Assembly (NCBI RefSeq): GCF_958979055.1
Contig: NC_084886.1
Coordinates: forward strand, 10,898,654-10,962,653
DNA: 64,000 bases
Direction: 5' to 3'
Source: Alnus glutinosa
Lineage: Eukaryota > Streptophyta > Magnoliopsida > Fagales > Betulaceae
Shown here: one piece after another, positions 1-10,927 of the stretch
Layout: each line of letters starts with the position of its first letter
Position numbering within the stretch: the first letter of the stretch is position 1
Notes under the pieces: generated by a model
The model's database searches: none
The model's input: the letters and a program-made list of their open reading frames with translations, nothing else
What the model was told of the DNA's origin: nothing
Program-made: the position numbers and the translations under genes

Positions 1-224
1 CCATTTTATTTGAAATGAAAAAGATTGTAATCCGGTAATTAAAGGGTGTGGTTTTTCTCATTTACCTTTCCAAAATAAGGAGCCCAACAAGAAACCTCTA
101 AATCACAATTTGCTTCAACAATTGTAATAACCGACAACGCTACATGAAGGTGCTCCATAAAAAAATTGCACCCGAGAAAGAATATATAATTAATACATTT
201 ACAGTAGATACTAACAACATTGAA

Positions 225-3200
225 TCACGTATCTCTATACTCTGCCGACTGGACACTTCTTACAAGCTCCTTCAAATTAGCCAATAGATGGCGTGGTCCT
301 AAACTCCTTACACCAATGAAATTCAAAAGCTGCTCTAAATTCTACAACCAAAAGGAAAAAGAAAAATGTTAGGGTCATCCTGAGCAGTCAAACAAATCAG
401 TAGCAAAACAATAAATACGATTTATGCAGAAACTAAAACTACAGAGAACAAGGCTAACCAGATGCCAAGAATAGTTTTCCCCTCGTGAGATTTTCTTTTT
501 CCCTACAAGCGAAGATTGAGTCCCATAAACCACTAGCTATCTCTTAATGGAGTAAAAGGCGGTCTACTTTTTCCCCCAATCTTCTTATACATGCTGCAGT
601 AATCAACCACAGCGATCTACATCTTTCTTAAATTATCTATAGTGAGGATCTTATCTAAAGTGGCCGACCAAGCAAATAAAGCCACTGTCAAGGGGACCTT
701 GTTCTGCCAAATACACCTCCAAGGAAAAGGAATAACATGGGGTATTAAAACATTATAAAACAATCTTACATCAAACAACCCTTTCTTAGAATGAACCCAA
801 TAAAGCTTATCCTCACTACCCCGTCTCAATCTGACGGAATACAACTGATTGAAGAATGAAGTAAAGAAATCCGTCTTCAAGTCATGCGCTACTCTAACGA
901 AATTAATATTCCTCTAAGGAAAGCCTAATATAACTTAACACAATTCGCCACGGAAGCCTCCCGAATGCAGGCAACACCAAACAACTTCGGAAATGCTACT
1001 TCAAGGGGTTGACAACACACCACACATCATGCCAAAATCTAATCTTTAAATAATCACCCACCTAAAATCTAGAAAACCTCGAAAATTCCTCCCAACCCCT
1101 CCTAATAAATTTCCAAAGACCAATCCCATGTGACCCACGTACTTCATTAGAATACCACCCGCTCCACTAACTACCCAATTTAAGGTCCACCACCACTCTC
1201 TACAAATTCTCTTTCTCAAACGCATAGCGTCATAACCACTTCCTTAGAAGAGCCTAGTTGAACATAAGCAAATTTCGGATCCCTCAACCCCCCTTCAAAA
1301 ATCGAAGAACAATCTTTGAGCCAACTTACCAAGTGAAATTTGAACTCTTCACCCAAACCTCTCCACAAGAAATCTCACAGTAACTTTTCAATGCGCCTAG
1401 CAACTCTAGCTGAGAGGGGGAAAAGAAAAAAGAAATAAGTAGGCAGATTAGACAAGGTACTCTTAATCAAGGTTATCCTACCCCCTTTAGATAGATACCA
1501 CCGCTTTAACCAACCAAACGACACTCAATCTTCTCAACAATACCATCTCAAATAGATTTGGCCCTAAAAGCACTTGATGGAAGACCTAGGTACTTCATAG
1601 GCAAAGATGAAACCCTGCAACCCAAAATGCTTGCCAAACCTTCAACATTATTGACATTACCAATAGGGACCAATTTTGACTTAGCCAAGTTAATTTTCAG
1701 CCTTGAAATAGCTTCAAAACATAAAAACAAGCACCGCAGATGATGGAGGTGATCTGGATCCAATCTACAGAGAATCAAAGTATCATCCACGAACAAACGA
1801 TGAGAGATATCGATCCCATCATCATTCGTATGCCCCACATAAAAGCCATATATAAGAACTCCCATCACTGCAGCCGAGATCATCTTACCTAAAGGCTCCA
1901 TAACAACAAAAAATCAGTAATGGAGACAAAGGATCCCCCTATCTCAGACCACGAGAACTAGCAAAAACACCAGTAGGAGTGTTGCCTCCCAAAACAGAAA
2001 AGCGAACCGAAAAGATACAATGAGCTATACAGAAAATGCCAATTAACGTGACCATAAGCTTTTTCTATATCCAATTTGCATAGCACACCTAGTTCCCTTG
2101 ATCTGATTATGCTATCAATAATCTTCTGATGAAAGTGTTCTGAGACTTGGAAATAATCTTCTCCAATACTAATCTCAACTTGTTAGCTAGAACTTCAGTG
2201 ATAATTTTGAAGATACCACCCACTAGACTAATTGGAAGAAAAATCCTTGAGATCTACTACCCCTAAAATCTTCTGAATGAAAGCTATGAAAGTAGCATTT
2301 AGACTTCTTTCAACCTTGCTTCTAGCATGGAAGTCATGAAAAACCTTCATAATATTCTCTTTTAAACATCTCAGCAAAATTGGAAGAACGCCATAAAATA
2401 ACCATCAAGGCTCGGGGCCTTATCTATTCATTGCTTTCACTACCTTCAAGACCTCCCCTTCCTCGAACACTCTCTCCAACCAATTGGCCTCCGTCTCTCC
2501 TATGGAGTCAAAAGAAAGGCTGTCCAACTTAGGCTGCCATTTGAAATGTTCAGCATACATATTGTTATAAAACTACATAATGTGTTCACTGATCTCAGCC
2601 AGATCGGTAGAAACATTACCATCAACTAATAAAGAATCAATGGAATTATTTCTTCTATTAGAGTTGGCCACTCGGTGGAAGAAAATCTACATTTGTCACC
2701 CTCTTTTAACCACAAGGCCCAAGATTTCTGCCTCCAACTCACCTCCTCCAATAGAGTTAACCTCTCCAAGTCACTTATAGCTTTAGCCTTACTCTCATTA
2801 CATAAGGTCCTTTCTTCCTCAACAATTTCAAGACCTCGTAAGTCTTCCAAAAGAAGCTTCTTTTGCCTATCTACATTGCCAAACACCTCCTCATTTCATA
2901 CTTTTAAATCCACTTTCAAAACCTTATGCTTGTGAGTCAAAATGAAACTTGGAGAGCCTTGAAAGCAATAAGAGGACCACCACTGTCTAACCCTCTCCAT
3001 GAAACCCTCAATTTTCAATCACATATTCTCGAATTTGAAATACCTTCTGCCTCCGTGAAAGTCTCCACAATCAAGAAGAATATGGGAGTGGTTCAAGCAA
3101 AGTCTAGGCAGCCTTCTTTGAGACACCAAGAAACTGGGTTTTCCAAACACGAGAGACGAGAAATCTGTGTCAAGTACCCACTACAGCCTGAGGAAATGGC

Positions 3201-6200
3201 TACGATGGTCATGAGTCTCTACAGCCAGCTCTCCATGGCCATGGAAGGCTTTTTTTTCTTAATGTTTTTAAGTCAAGTGCATAATTGTATTTTTCACATA
3301 TTTAATACGGGGTATAATGGACATTTTACGTTAGGTGCAGGTCACGTGATACATTTTACGTCCAAGTTAATAGAAAATGCTAACAAAAGAAGCAAAGTGA
3401 AAGTGTCTAGTAGTTTGAGAGGGTCGATATTGTAACTTTTTAAAGTTTGGCGGACATTGCAAATAGGTTGGTAGCTGGGGGAAGAGGGGAGAGTGTAAAT
3501 GTAGTTTTCCCATTATAAAATAATAATAATAAATAAATAAAAAGAGATTTTGGGAAAAGTTCCATTCGTTATTACATTGCAAAGTCCAAACAACCTAATT
3601 TTACTAAATGTGCTATGAGTAATAGAGCCCAAAGATGACATATTGAAGGAAGCACACCTTATTCAACAAGAATACAGCATAAGCAGCTCTCGTTATGTCT
3701 TGACCTTCTAAAAACAGAGGAAACTCCACGTGCTTCATACTTGTTAAAAGCTCTGTACTTGATGATGGATCTGATGATGTGGGCTCTATTGAAGGTGCAT
3801 AGTCAATAATAAATGAATGAGAATCACCCAAGCGCAAAGGGTAACGCAGCGGAACTTTTAAGTAGGAAGCTATAAGAGAAACAGCCTGCAAGAAAATCAG
3901 GATAATAAAGTACATTTCAATATATTGGTTCAGTAACCAGGCTTCAACAAGTTGAGAAAAAGGCTGCTGCCTAAAATGCACTCACATGTTATAACATAAT
4001 GAAAAAATATTAGTTGCTTTTAGGATAAATTAAAGTGAATTATCAATATACTAAATCCAAACCAAATGGATGCAGAGATTCATCAGATACAGAAGAGTGG
4101 ATTGTAGATGATCCAATATTGTACTAGGTGATAATGTTAAGTTAATGTCAAGCAAAGAGAAAGAACAGACATGTGCGACATATCCCAGGGCAGTTGCAGA
4201 TCTCTGAACCTCCCTCTTATCACTGAAAAAACTCATCTTCTTAAAAGGAAGCATAGTCAAGTGCAGACCTAAGATTGTTAAGGATCCTTGATTAACAGGT
4301 TTTGATCCAGCAGAACTCCCTGGTAGTACAAACAGAAAAAAAAATTAAGAACGAAACCAGAATCTAGAACAAAAATTCAGAGAGGCAACAAACATTATGA
4401 CAAAGTTGCAAGGCATAACAGATAAACTAAGTCACCTGTTCACATGACATCCTAAACATGAAATAAATATTGAAGCATACAAATCAGAATGCATATCCAG
4501 TCAACTAAAAGTACAGAATTTATAATGGATACACAGGCATTTACAAGATATCACTGCAAAACTATCAAAAGTATAAATGAGAAAGGAATCGACGCCTCTT
4601 TGAGGACTGTGAGTCCAATGTGCTTTGTTTAAAATCCTTTTTTTTTTTAATATCTCTCTTGGATTTGGCTGTAATCTATGTTCCTAATTTATCCTCTTCG
4701 AAGATTTTAGATATTGTTAACTTTTTAGATTTCAGACACCTTTATGGTAGTTATTTCTCTCATATACTTTTTGTGTACAAGGGCTTTGCCTTTTCTTTTT
4801 AATAAATTATTATTCATTAAAAAAAAAAGAAGAAGAAGAAGAAGAAGAAGTATAAATGAGATGTAGAAAAACAAATAATATTTAAGGGGCTGAAAATTCC
4901 TAAAGCAGATCAGATAATGAAACGCAAACCAAGCCTTGATGTCCGGGGTTCACTGAGCACTTGGATGAGCCGTACAAACAATCCAAATTATTTCCAGTCA
5001 GACCTATATCAATTAAATTCGAAATGAAGTTGGCTTTATCTTGAATAGATAATCATTAATAACGCAAAGCGCAATCAAGTACACAAGGAGTATACAAGAA
5101 AGGCATCTAAGAAGAAGAAGAAATAGTTAGTTATACAAGTCCAGTTTTAACCCATTTTGAGGAACTCCTGAAAAAGGATAAACAAACCTTTTTAAAAGAA
5201 CATATAAGCTTAAAAAAATGAGTTACAGAGCCCACAGAAATGCTAACTTTTCATCGATATAACAACGTACATGTATATTGAGATACAATTATGTAGTCAA
5301 TATACAATTATAACAAAGTTTTTTATAAGCTTTACATAAAAATTTATCCAAAATTTTTTTTTATCAAAAACAAGCTTTATATTAAAGACTTTAGCCCATG
5401 GAAGAAAAACTTATAAGATAAGCTGTTAAAAGTGAGAGCTAAAAATCTAGAATTATCTATATCATCTCCAATAGATCAGGAACGTGAACAAATCCCAGCA
5501 TGTAACAATTTTGTCGACACGGAATGAGTTGAAGTAATCTTGAGACATTAGTTTCTTTGGCTATCTAAGCTCTTGCTTTCATAAAGTTCATTTCATGCAA
5601 TGTGAATGAAATACAATTAGTTGCAAGTTTCAAAAACACTAGACCATACCTGATTTATTACTGCTAGGAAACAACTCAAGTTCCTGTTCCTGTGCAGGTC
5701 CAACCGAGATCTTTACAGGATAGAGCAATGAAACTTGAGATATCATATATTGTTGCCTCATTCTTAGCCTCTTCTGCAAATTTCTGAGACTAACATAACC
5801 CTTCTCTCCAGCAAGTAACCTATTTGATTCCTGCAATATAACCATGATCAGCGTTTCTCGTACACCAATGCAAATTTAAAATACCAGTAACTATTCACCC
5901 ACAGGGAAAAATACTGATAGCAAAAAAAAAATAGATTTGCAATGATAGTAATCTTTGTAACAGATAAAAGTAAATTAATAATTAAAGAACAAATGTACAA
6001 GATTTAGAACAAAAAAAAAATGAATAATCTAATATTGGGGTCATATATTGAATTAAAACCACTTATTTGTTCATGAAAAAAAAAATAATAATAAAAAAAA
6101 AAAAAAAACAGATGAAGCAAATTGTGTAGTGCATACCTAGTGCAACCTGAAAAAGATCTAATATATATTTACAAGAGCAGAAATAACAAACAGCAACTTT

Positions 6201-9034
6201 GGCAATGCAGACATCCCATGCAGAATAAAAACCTAAAAGAAGAGTGCCTAAAAAGATAGCAGTTAAACAATAAAAGGGTATCATATGTAAAACAACAATC
6301 ATAGTGCACTTTACTAAAAGTACAGCAAATTATCTATTGCATAATACACATGTATTGGAACCAAGCCAGGTCTCTCAGACTGCAAACCTCAAGCTTCAAG
6401 AAACCAATATTAATAAGACAAAGAATGGCACTACTAACACATTTTTAACCAAACGGATTTTCAGATGTGAGCCCCACCAGGCCACCACTAACACATTTTT
6501 CAAAACAAACTACAAAACTCTTCTCAAAACCCAAAACACTTCTAAAACAATAAAACACAAAACATATTTCAAAAAATAACATAATATTCTACTTTTTAAA
6601 GGCTGCAGATTGTCCGTGTGCAATTTTTTTTTTTTTTTTTTTTTTCAGATGTAGGGGTTGCTAATTACACGTATGAAAAATATAGTTTAAAAAAAAAGAT
6701 CGGGTTGGTGTGTGGCTGCTTGACAATTCTGGTGGGCGCCCATATCACCACCACGGTGGCGGTGCTGCCACCGTTGTGCAACCCTTTTTTATTTTATTTT
6801 TACTTTTTAATTATTCTTCTATTTTATAAAAATATTTCTCATTTTTTAATTTATTTTTACAAAACACTCTTCAAAACGTTATCAAACCAACTATCAACTT
6901 TTCTCAAATGTGTCCCCACCAAATCACTTCTCAATCTTTACCTTTTTCAAAACCCAAAACACTTCTCAAAACGTTACCAAACAGGCCCTTAATTTCCAAT
7001 TCTAGTAGTTTCAAAATCATGATATCAGGTGTCCATGCTGTTTTATAACAGGAACCAAGGGTCATTTCAGGAGGTCACTTTACATTTTGGCACAAACTTT
7101 GAACGCAGAGAGATGTTTTCCCTCACTATCCCACATGTTAATATTTCTCCGATTTCTTAGCAGATTTAGTCAGCCTATACACATTGTTTACCAAGAATTT
7201 ATTTCAAGCTCATTTTCAAGACACTGTTGATCAGTAAATACAAAAAACTGCAGTGTTCACTACTTTATGTGACTTAAAACTACAAAATTTCCAGCTCTTC
7301 TTCTAATCTAAATGAAAATCCAATTAATATTTAGTATCTTAACAAGTACGAATAAAAATTACCTGTAATCGCTTCCTTGCTACAGAAAGAGCTGTACCAG
7401 CTAGCAGTAGCGACCTAACTTCATCGCTAAGCTGCTCCTCTTGCTTTTTAGCATCCTCCTTTGCAAGCTTAGAACACACTGACATGCTTTCCATCACCTT
7501 CTTTTTAGCCTCCAATTTCTCACGCATCTCGTCAAGCTCATTCAATCGATTCAATGACTCAGCATTAACCTGCCCATAACGTTGTGGCCCGCTAATCCGC
7601 GGGCTAATCAATTAAGGCCCATGAAAACCAAAAAGATTGGATGGATTTAAACCTTTTTCCAATGTTCTGGCCTGCTAATTTGAAGGCTATAAAGTCATAG
7701 TTCATGTAAGGTGTCAAATACAAACTTGATGGCTTGTATATTTTCTTTGCTGCAATAAATTACTAAGAAACAGTGGGGGAAAAATACTGAACAACTCATT
7801 ATATGATCTTCACATATTATTCAGCTCAGTTAAGTCATCTTTCCCACTTCTCTAAAACGAAAGAATAGAAGCAAACAAAGGTGAGGCAAAAGCTATTCCG
7901 AAATTTGACAAAGGTTAGTTGTTCAAATTAAGAGACAGAATAACCAAATGGAGCATACAACACGAACCATAATGCTTTGCTCCATTTCCAAGAAAAGGAG
8001 GAAAAACAAGATTCAATTAAGATTCTAAATCCAGTGCATGTAAAAATACAGGAAAGGGACCCACGCAAGCAAAGTCTTTGTTTCAAATGAATCTGATTCA
8101 ACTACCAGTCTCAGTTGAAAAGAGCTTTTCCTCCTTTTTATTTAGGCAGAAAACAAAACAACAGACAAATACAATGATAATTTCTTCAATGTTCTTTTAC
8201 TACGATGAATCAGCATCCAATTTCAGGGTGCAACAATCTAATGAAGCATATGATTTTTTCTTCCCTGAGCTTCAAAGCAACCAAATGAAGCATGAGATTC
8301 AAAACTTCAAAATATACAACCATTTTTTTTTATTGAGGGATCTATGGGATGCAACATGGAAAATGTATTCAAGATCTTCCTCAATAGAAATATTCCTTTA
8401 ATAAGCACAATTTTTTGTTTAAAATACAAGGTGCGCCAGCCAAGTACACAGGGAGTGCACAATAGAAACTCAGAAACTTTAGAAAATAAGTAATCGAAAA
8501 TCAGTAAAAGCGAAAAGCGCAATTCAAGTACATATGAAGTATACAATTGAAACACCTAGCTAGAAGGCACGTTAACATAAATTTAAAGATACTCACTCCA
8601 TTTACCTTTCCCTTCCTCTACTGCATTTTCCCAGCATACCATAATCAAATGCTACCAATTTATAATCTGTGGAACCCTAATAACAAGTTGTCACATTGTT
8701 TGAGACTCCGTATATTTCAAACTTTAAAACCACCACTAAATAGACCCTCGTAGAAGTAGTGTGCTGCATATAACGCAATATCTTGAATGTTCAATTACCC
8801 CCAAGAAACGAATCAAAACCCCTAATCCCTTTGCATCCACTAAAACCCTACCTGAACAAGGGCCTCGAGCCTTTGCTGGAGACTTTGTTTCTTTTCTTTA
8901 GCTCCTGTCAGCGCAGCAGAGAGGCTCCACAACCTCGCAAGCTCTTCCTCGAAGTCTTCCCACTCGATCACCTTCGGGTTCTCCGGATCGCTTTTCTTCG
9001 GCTCCGAATGGAGAGCACGGTCTTGTTCCATCAA
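225..9034 (-). CDS. VPS38: VPS38/UVRAG-like subunit of class III PI3-kinase complex II
   Basis: Six exons join in phase on the minus strand: 8852-9034, 7363-7569, 5650-5830, 4171-4319, 3658-3885, 225-341; 1065 nt, 354 aa. The N-terminal half is a charged coiled coil containing [18 protein letters not shown] and [19 protein letters not shown]. The C-terminal half holds [30 protein letters not shown] and [20 protein letters not shown], which match Arabidopsis VPS38 as I remember it, with almost the same length. The last exon ([18 protein letters not shown]...) was found by translating 225-341 by hand; it supplies the stop and completes the family C-terminus. Family knowledge: it acts with VPS34, VPS15 and ATG6 to make PI3P on endosomes. 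Intron 5 (342-3657) contains a LINE, intron 2 (5831-7362) a TIR element, and intron 3 (4320-5649) a polyA-ended tail. A second Met directly follows the first, so the start could be one codon later. No break in the frame was seen. Confidence 0.93.
470..3250 (-). mobile_element. LINE (L1-type) remnant in VPS38 intron 5
   Basis: Minus-strand pieces of one non-LTR retrotransposon lie in the expected order. The end of the endonuclease region comes first (about 2960-3070, reading RRYFKFENM, stop, LKIEGF, then [17 protein letters not shown]). The linker follows (2626-2920, [17 protein letters not shown] and [19 protein letters not shown]). Next is reverse transcriptase with the FVDD catalytic box (1548-1901, [10 protein letters not shown], then [14 protein letters not shown]). 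The zf-RVT region is last (617-880, [16 protein letters not shown]). Several stops and frameshifts make it inactive. It has the same orientation as VPS38. Both outer edges are approximate; the 5' part is truncated and the 3' tail was not found. The fragments at 29765-30960 and 42130-43345 belong to the same or a very similar family. Confidence 0.88.
4615..4855 (+). mobile_element. Non-LTR retroelement 3' tail in VPS38 intron 3
   Basis: A T-rich noncoding stretch ends in TTTTTAATAAATTATTATTC, then an A-run, then a (GAA)n run. Just before the tail is a 'tatactttttgtgtacaagggc' type motif. Similar tails are at 13060-13205, 26100-26200 and 39690-39778, and in reverse at 5050-5110, 8420-8550 and 42170-42240. 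The shared layout is that of a 5'-truncated LINE 3' end. No coding domain is present and no target-site duplication was identified. Confidence 0.5.
6440..6990 (-). mobile_element. Non-autonomous TIR-like element, same family as 16976-17613
   Basis: The right edge reads AACGTTACCAAACAGGCCCT and the interior has many variants of 'caaaacccaaaacacttctcaaaac'. The reverse complement matches the element at 16976-17613 over both arms: TTTTCAAAACAAAC.ACAAAAC blocks, and the 'ccaaac.gattttca.atgtg' block near 6460. The GC-rich centre (6730-6780) is short here, with a small CACCACGGTGGCGG-type palindrome in place of the 31-bp tandem repeat. It lies in VPS38 intron 2. The left edge is approximate. Confidence 0.65.
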
Positions 9035-9389
9035 TAATTGGAGAGGAAAAGGTGGTATCAGAGCTCAAGAAGTGGTCAGGGAGGGTCGGCCTCATCGTCC
9101 TCAAGTGACCGGTTAGGGTTTTGAGATCAGAGAACCATTGCTTGGCTTTGATTTTATCCGAAAATGTTATTTATTTATTTTCTCGGAAAATTTGTGTGGG
9201 ATCCTTTGGAGAAAGCGAGGAAGAAGAAACAGATTGACCGTTTGGTGGGTAAACGCTAAAGAGACAATGACAGGTGGTCGTTGGTCTTGAGGGCATTGAT
9301 GTCATTATCAGCCCTGAAAAGCGGGCTCGTTTAACAAACAGAGCCTGTAAATGTGTTTGGTAAATGGTAAGCAGGTTTCGAAAATTGTT

Positions 9390-9735
9390 TTGGGAGTCTC
9401 GGCTTAAATTATAAATTATTTTTTATAGTATAAAAAATTTATAAATGATTCTTGTGGTAAATTATAATTACAAATCATTTTCTGAATTCATTTTTCGTCC
9501 ACCAAATTAACAGAGCCCATTAATTTGATAGACGAAAAACAAGTTGACATGTCGATTTTTTATTTGGTATGACATAGCAAACTAACAGATTCTGTTAATT
9601 TGGTGGACGGCAAACGCATTTAGGGAGTCATTCGTAATTATAGTTTATCACAAGAATTTTCTATAAATTTTTTGTACCATAGAGAATGCTTCGTAATTTA
9701 GGTCAGCTTCAAAGACCATCGGTGCAATTATCCTA
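9390..9735. mobile_element. MITE with imperfect terminal inverted repeats
   Basis: The two halves are imperfect inverted copies. On the left 'attcttgtggtaaattata' faces 'tagtttatcacaagaattt' near 9635-9660. The blocks 'cgtccaccaaattaacaga' (9497-9516) and 'ctgttaatttggtggacg' (9592-9609) are near-perfect complements. Outer parts around 9400 and 9700 also pair ('cttaaattataaattattt' against 'tcgtaatttagg'). No open frame is present. Edges and target-site duplication are not resolved. Confidence 0.7.
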
Positions 9736-10110
9736 ATAGTTTATGAAAATTAATAACATGCTCAATTGCCTTCAGATAATTGTTCTAAAAATAGTTTCTA
9801 TTTATAACAAATAAAATTTGTATATAATATTTTTTTTTCATTAATTGGGTAATTTATAAAATTGACTTAAACACTATTTAGCACAACTCAGGAAGCCAAT
9901 AAACACATGCATATAATCTCCACGTACGTTTATAACATGCCAATAATAAGTACAATTTTTCTTTTTCTTTTTTGAAGAGAATAATAAGTACAATTACTTA
10001 AGTGCAAATTAGGCTCTAAATAAAGTATATTCCAAACCATAAACCACAAGCATAAAAAATTCCAAAAACAAACGTTTAAAAAAGCAGACATAAAAAAAAA
10101 AAAAATAAGG

Positions 10111-10277
10111 ATTCAATGCCACCTAAATATACAACTTTTCACCACCTTGCCTATGTGAAAAGGTGGTCCCCCACTATTTTTTGAGTTTTTTTATTTTTTA
10201 AAAATAAATTAAAGTGGGGGACCACCTTGCCACATAGACAAGGTGGTGAAAAGTTGTATATTTAGGTGGTAGTGAAT
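10111..10277. mobile_element. Palindromic MITE, about 65-bp arms
   Basis: The left arm contains 'acctaaatatacaacttttc' and then 'accaccttgcctatgtg'; the right arm contains 'cacatagacaaggtggtgaa' and 'aagttgtatatttaggt'. The arms are nearly perfect inverted copies around an AT-rich spacer (10175-10210). Transcribed as a unit it would fold into one long hairpin. A single arm of the same family is at 49724-49800. Confidence 0.8.
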
Positions 10278-10465
10278 CACTACTCTAAAAAAAATGGTGG
10301 ATATGGGTTTTAAATTAAAATGAATAATTTTTTTTTTAAAATTATTATTTTAATAAAATAGAGAAAAAGTTTAGACTGTTGGAGGCATGAGTTGAAAAGT
10401 GATTATCCAAATTAAAGAAAATGAGTTTTGATTATCTATTTTGCATGATATATATAAATCGAGTA

Positions 10466-10640
10466 ATGCTAGATATCATCCTCTTGTCTTTTCTTTATCC
10501 TTTTAAAATTGATGTGATTCTTAAAATTACTATTGGATCAAAATTTAATAGTAATTTATTATAAATTTAATGATAATTTTAAGAGCCACATCAATTTTAA
10601 AAAAATAAAAAGAGGACAAGGAGATGATACTCATATAAAT
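10466..10640. mobile_element. MITE with TIRs
   Basis: The left end 'atcatcctcttgtc' pairs with the right end 'gacaaggagatgat', and the inner blocks 'aaaattgatgtgattcttaa' and 'ttaagagccacatcaatttt' are also complementary. It has no coding capacity. A similar start ('gagtaatgctatcactagga') occurs near 35114, suggesting a diverged relative there. Confidence 0.7.
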
Positions 10641-10814
10641 CATTGTAAAATGCTCTAAAACAAATCTATAGCCGCCACTAAATCGCAACCCTTGGTAGGC
10701 TCCCATAATCCAGTTTCCAAACACGCACTTAGGATAGGCGCTTTTAGCTGCCCTGCCTAACAAGGAACGCATACGACTGCCCTGCCCAACAAGGAACCCA
10801 AACAAATCGTGTAG

Positions 10815-10815
<1 letters not shown>

Positions 10816-10855
<40 letters not shown>
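10816..10855 (+). repeat. (GA)n tract in the leader of the UBA-PUB gene
   Basis: About 20 GA units end 72 bp upstream of the ATG at 10928, followed by a second broken GA run at 10886-10912. Its position fits a 5' UTR or core promoter. Plant GAGA-binding (BBR/BPC) proteins bind such tracts; a regulatory role here is inference. Confidence 0.7.
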
Positions 10856-10857
<2 letters not shown>

Positions 10858-10927
10858 TTTGATAATAAAGGACTTCCAGGCCGTGAGAGATAGAGAGAGA
10901 GTGAGAGAGAGGCTATTGGATTGATCA

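Larger units (their letters stand above)
9035..10927. other. Divergent intergenic region, VPS38 / UBA-PUB gene
   Basis: This 1.9-kb space separates two genes that start away from each other, so both promoters must lie here. VPS38 uses the 9035 side and the UBA-PUB gene uses the side with the long GA tract. I could not assign a confident TATA box to either. Three palindromic MITE-like elements fill the middle and are listed separately. No coding sequence was recognised; the open frames here are short, simple-sequence or antisense. Confidence 0.7.

Noticed and set aside
2926..3435. Plus-strand frame of 169 codons
   Set aside because: The opposite strand reads the endonuclease end and linker of the LINE, so this frame is a shadow.
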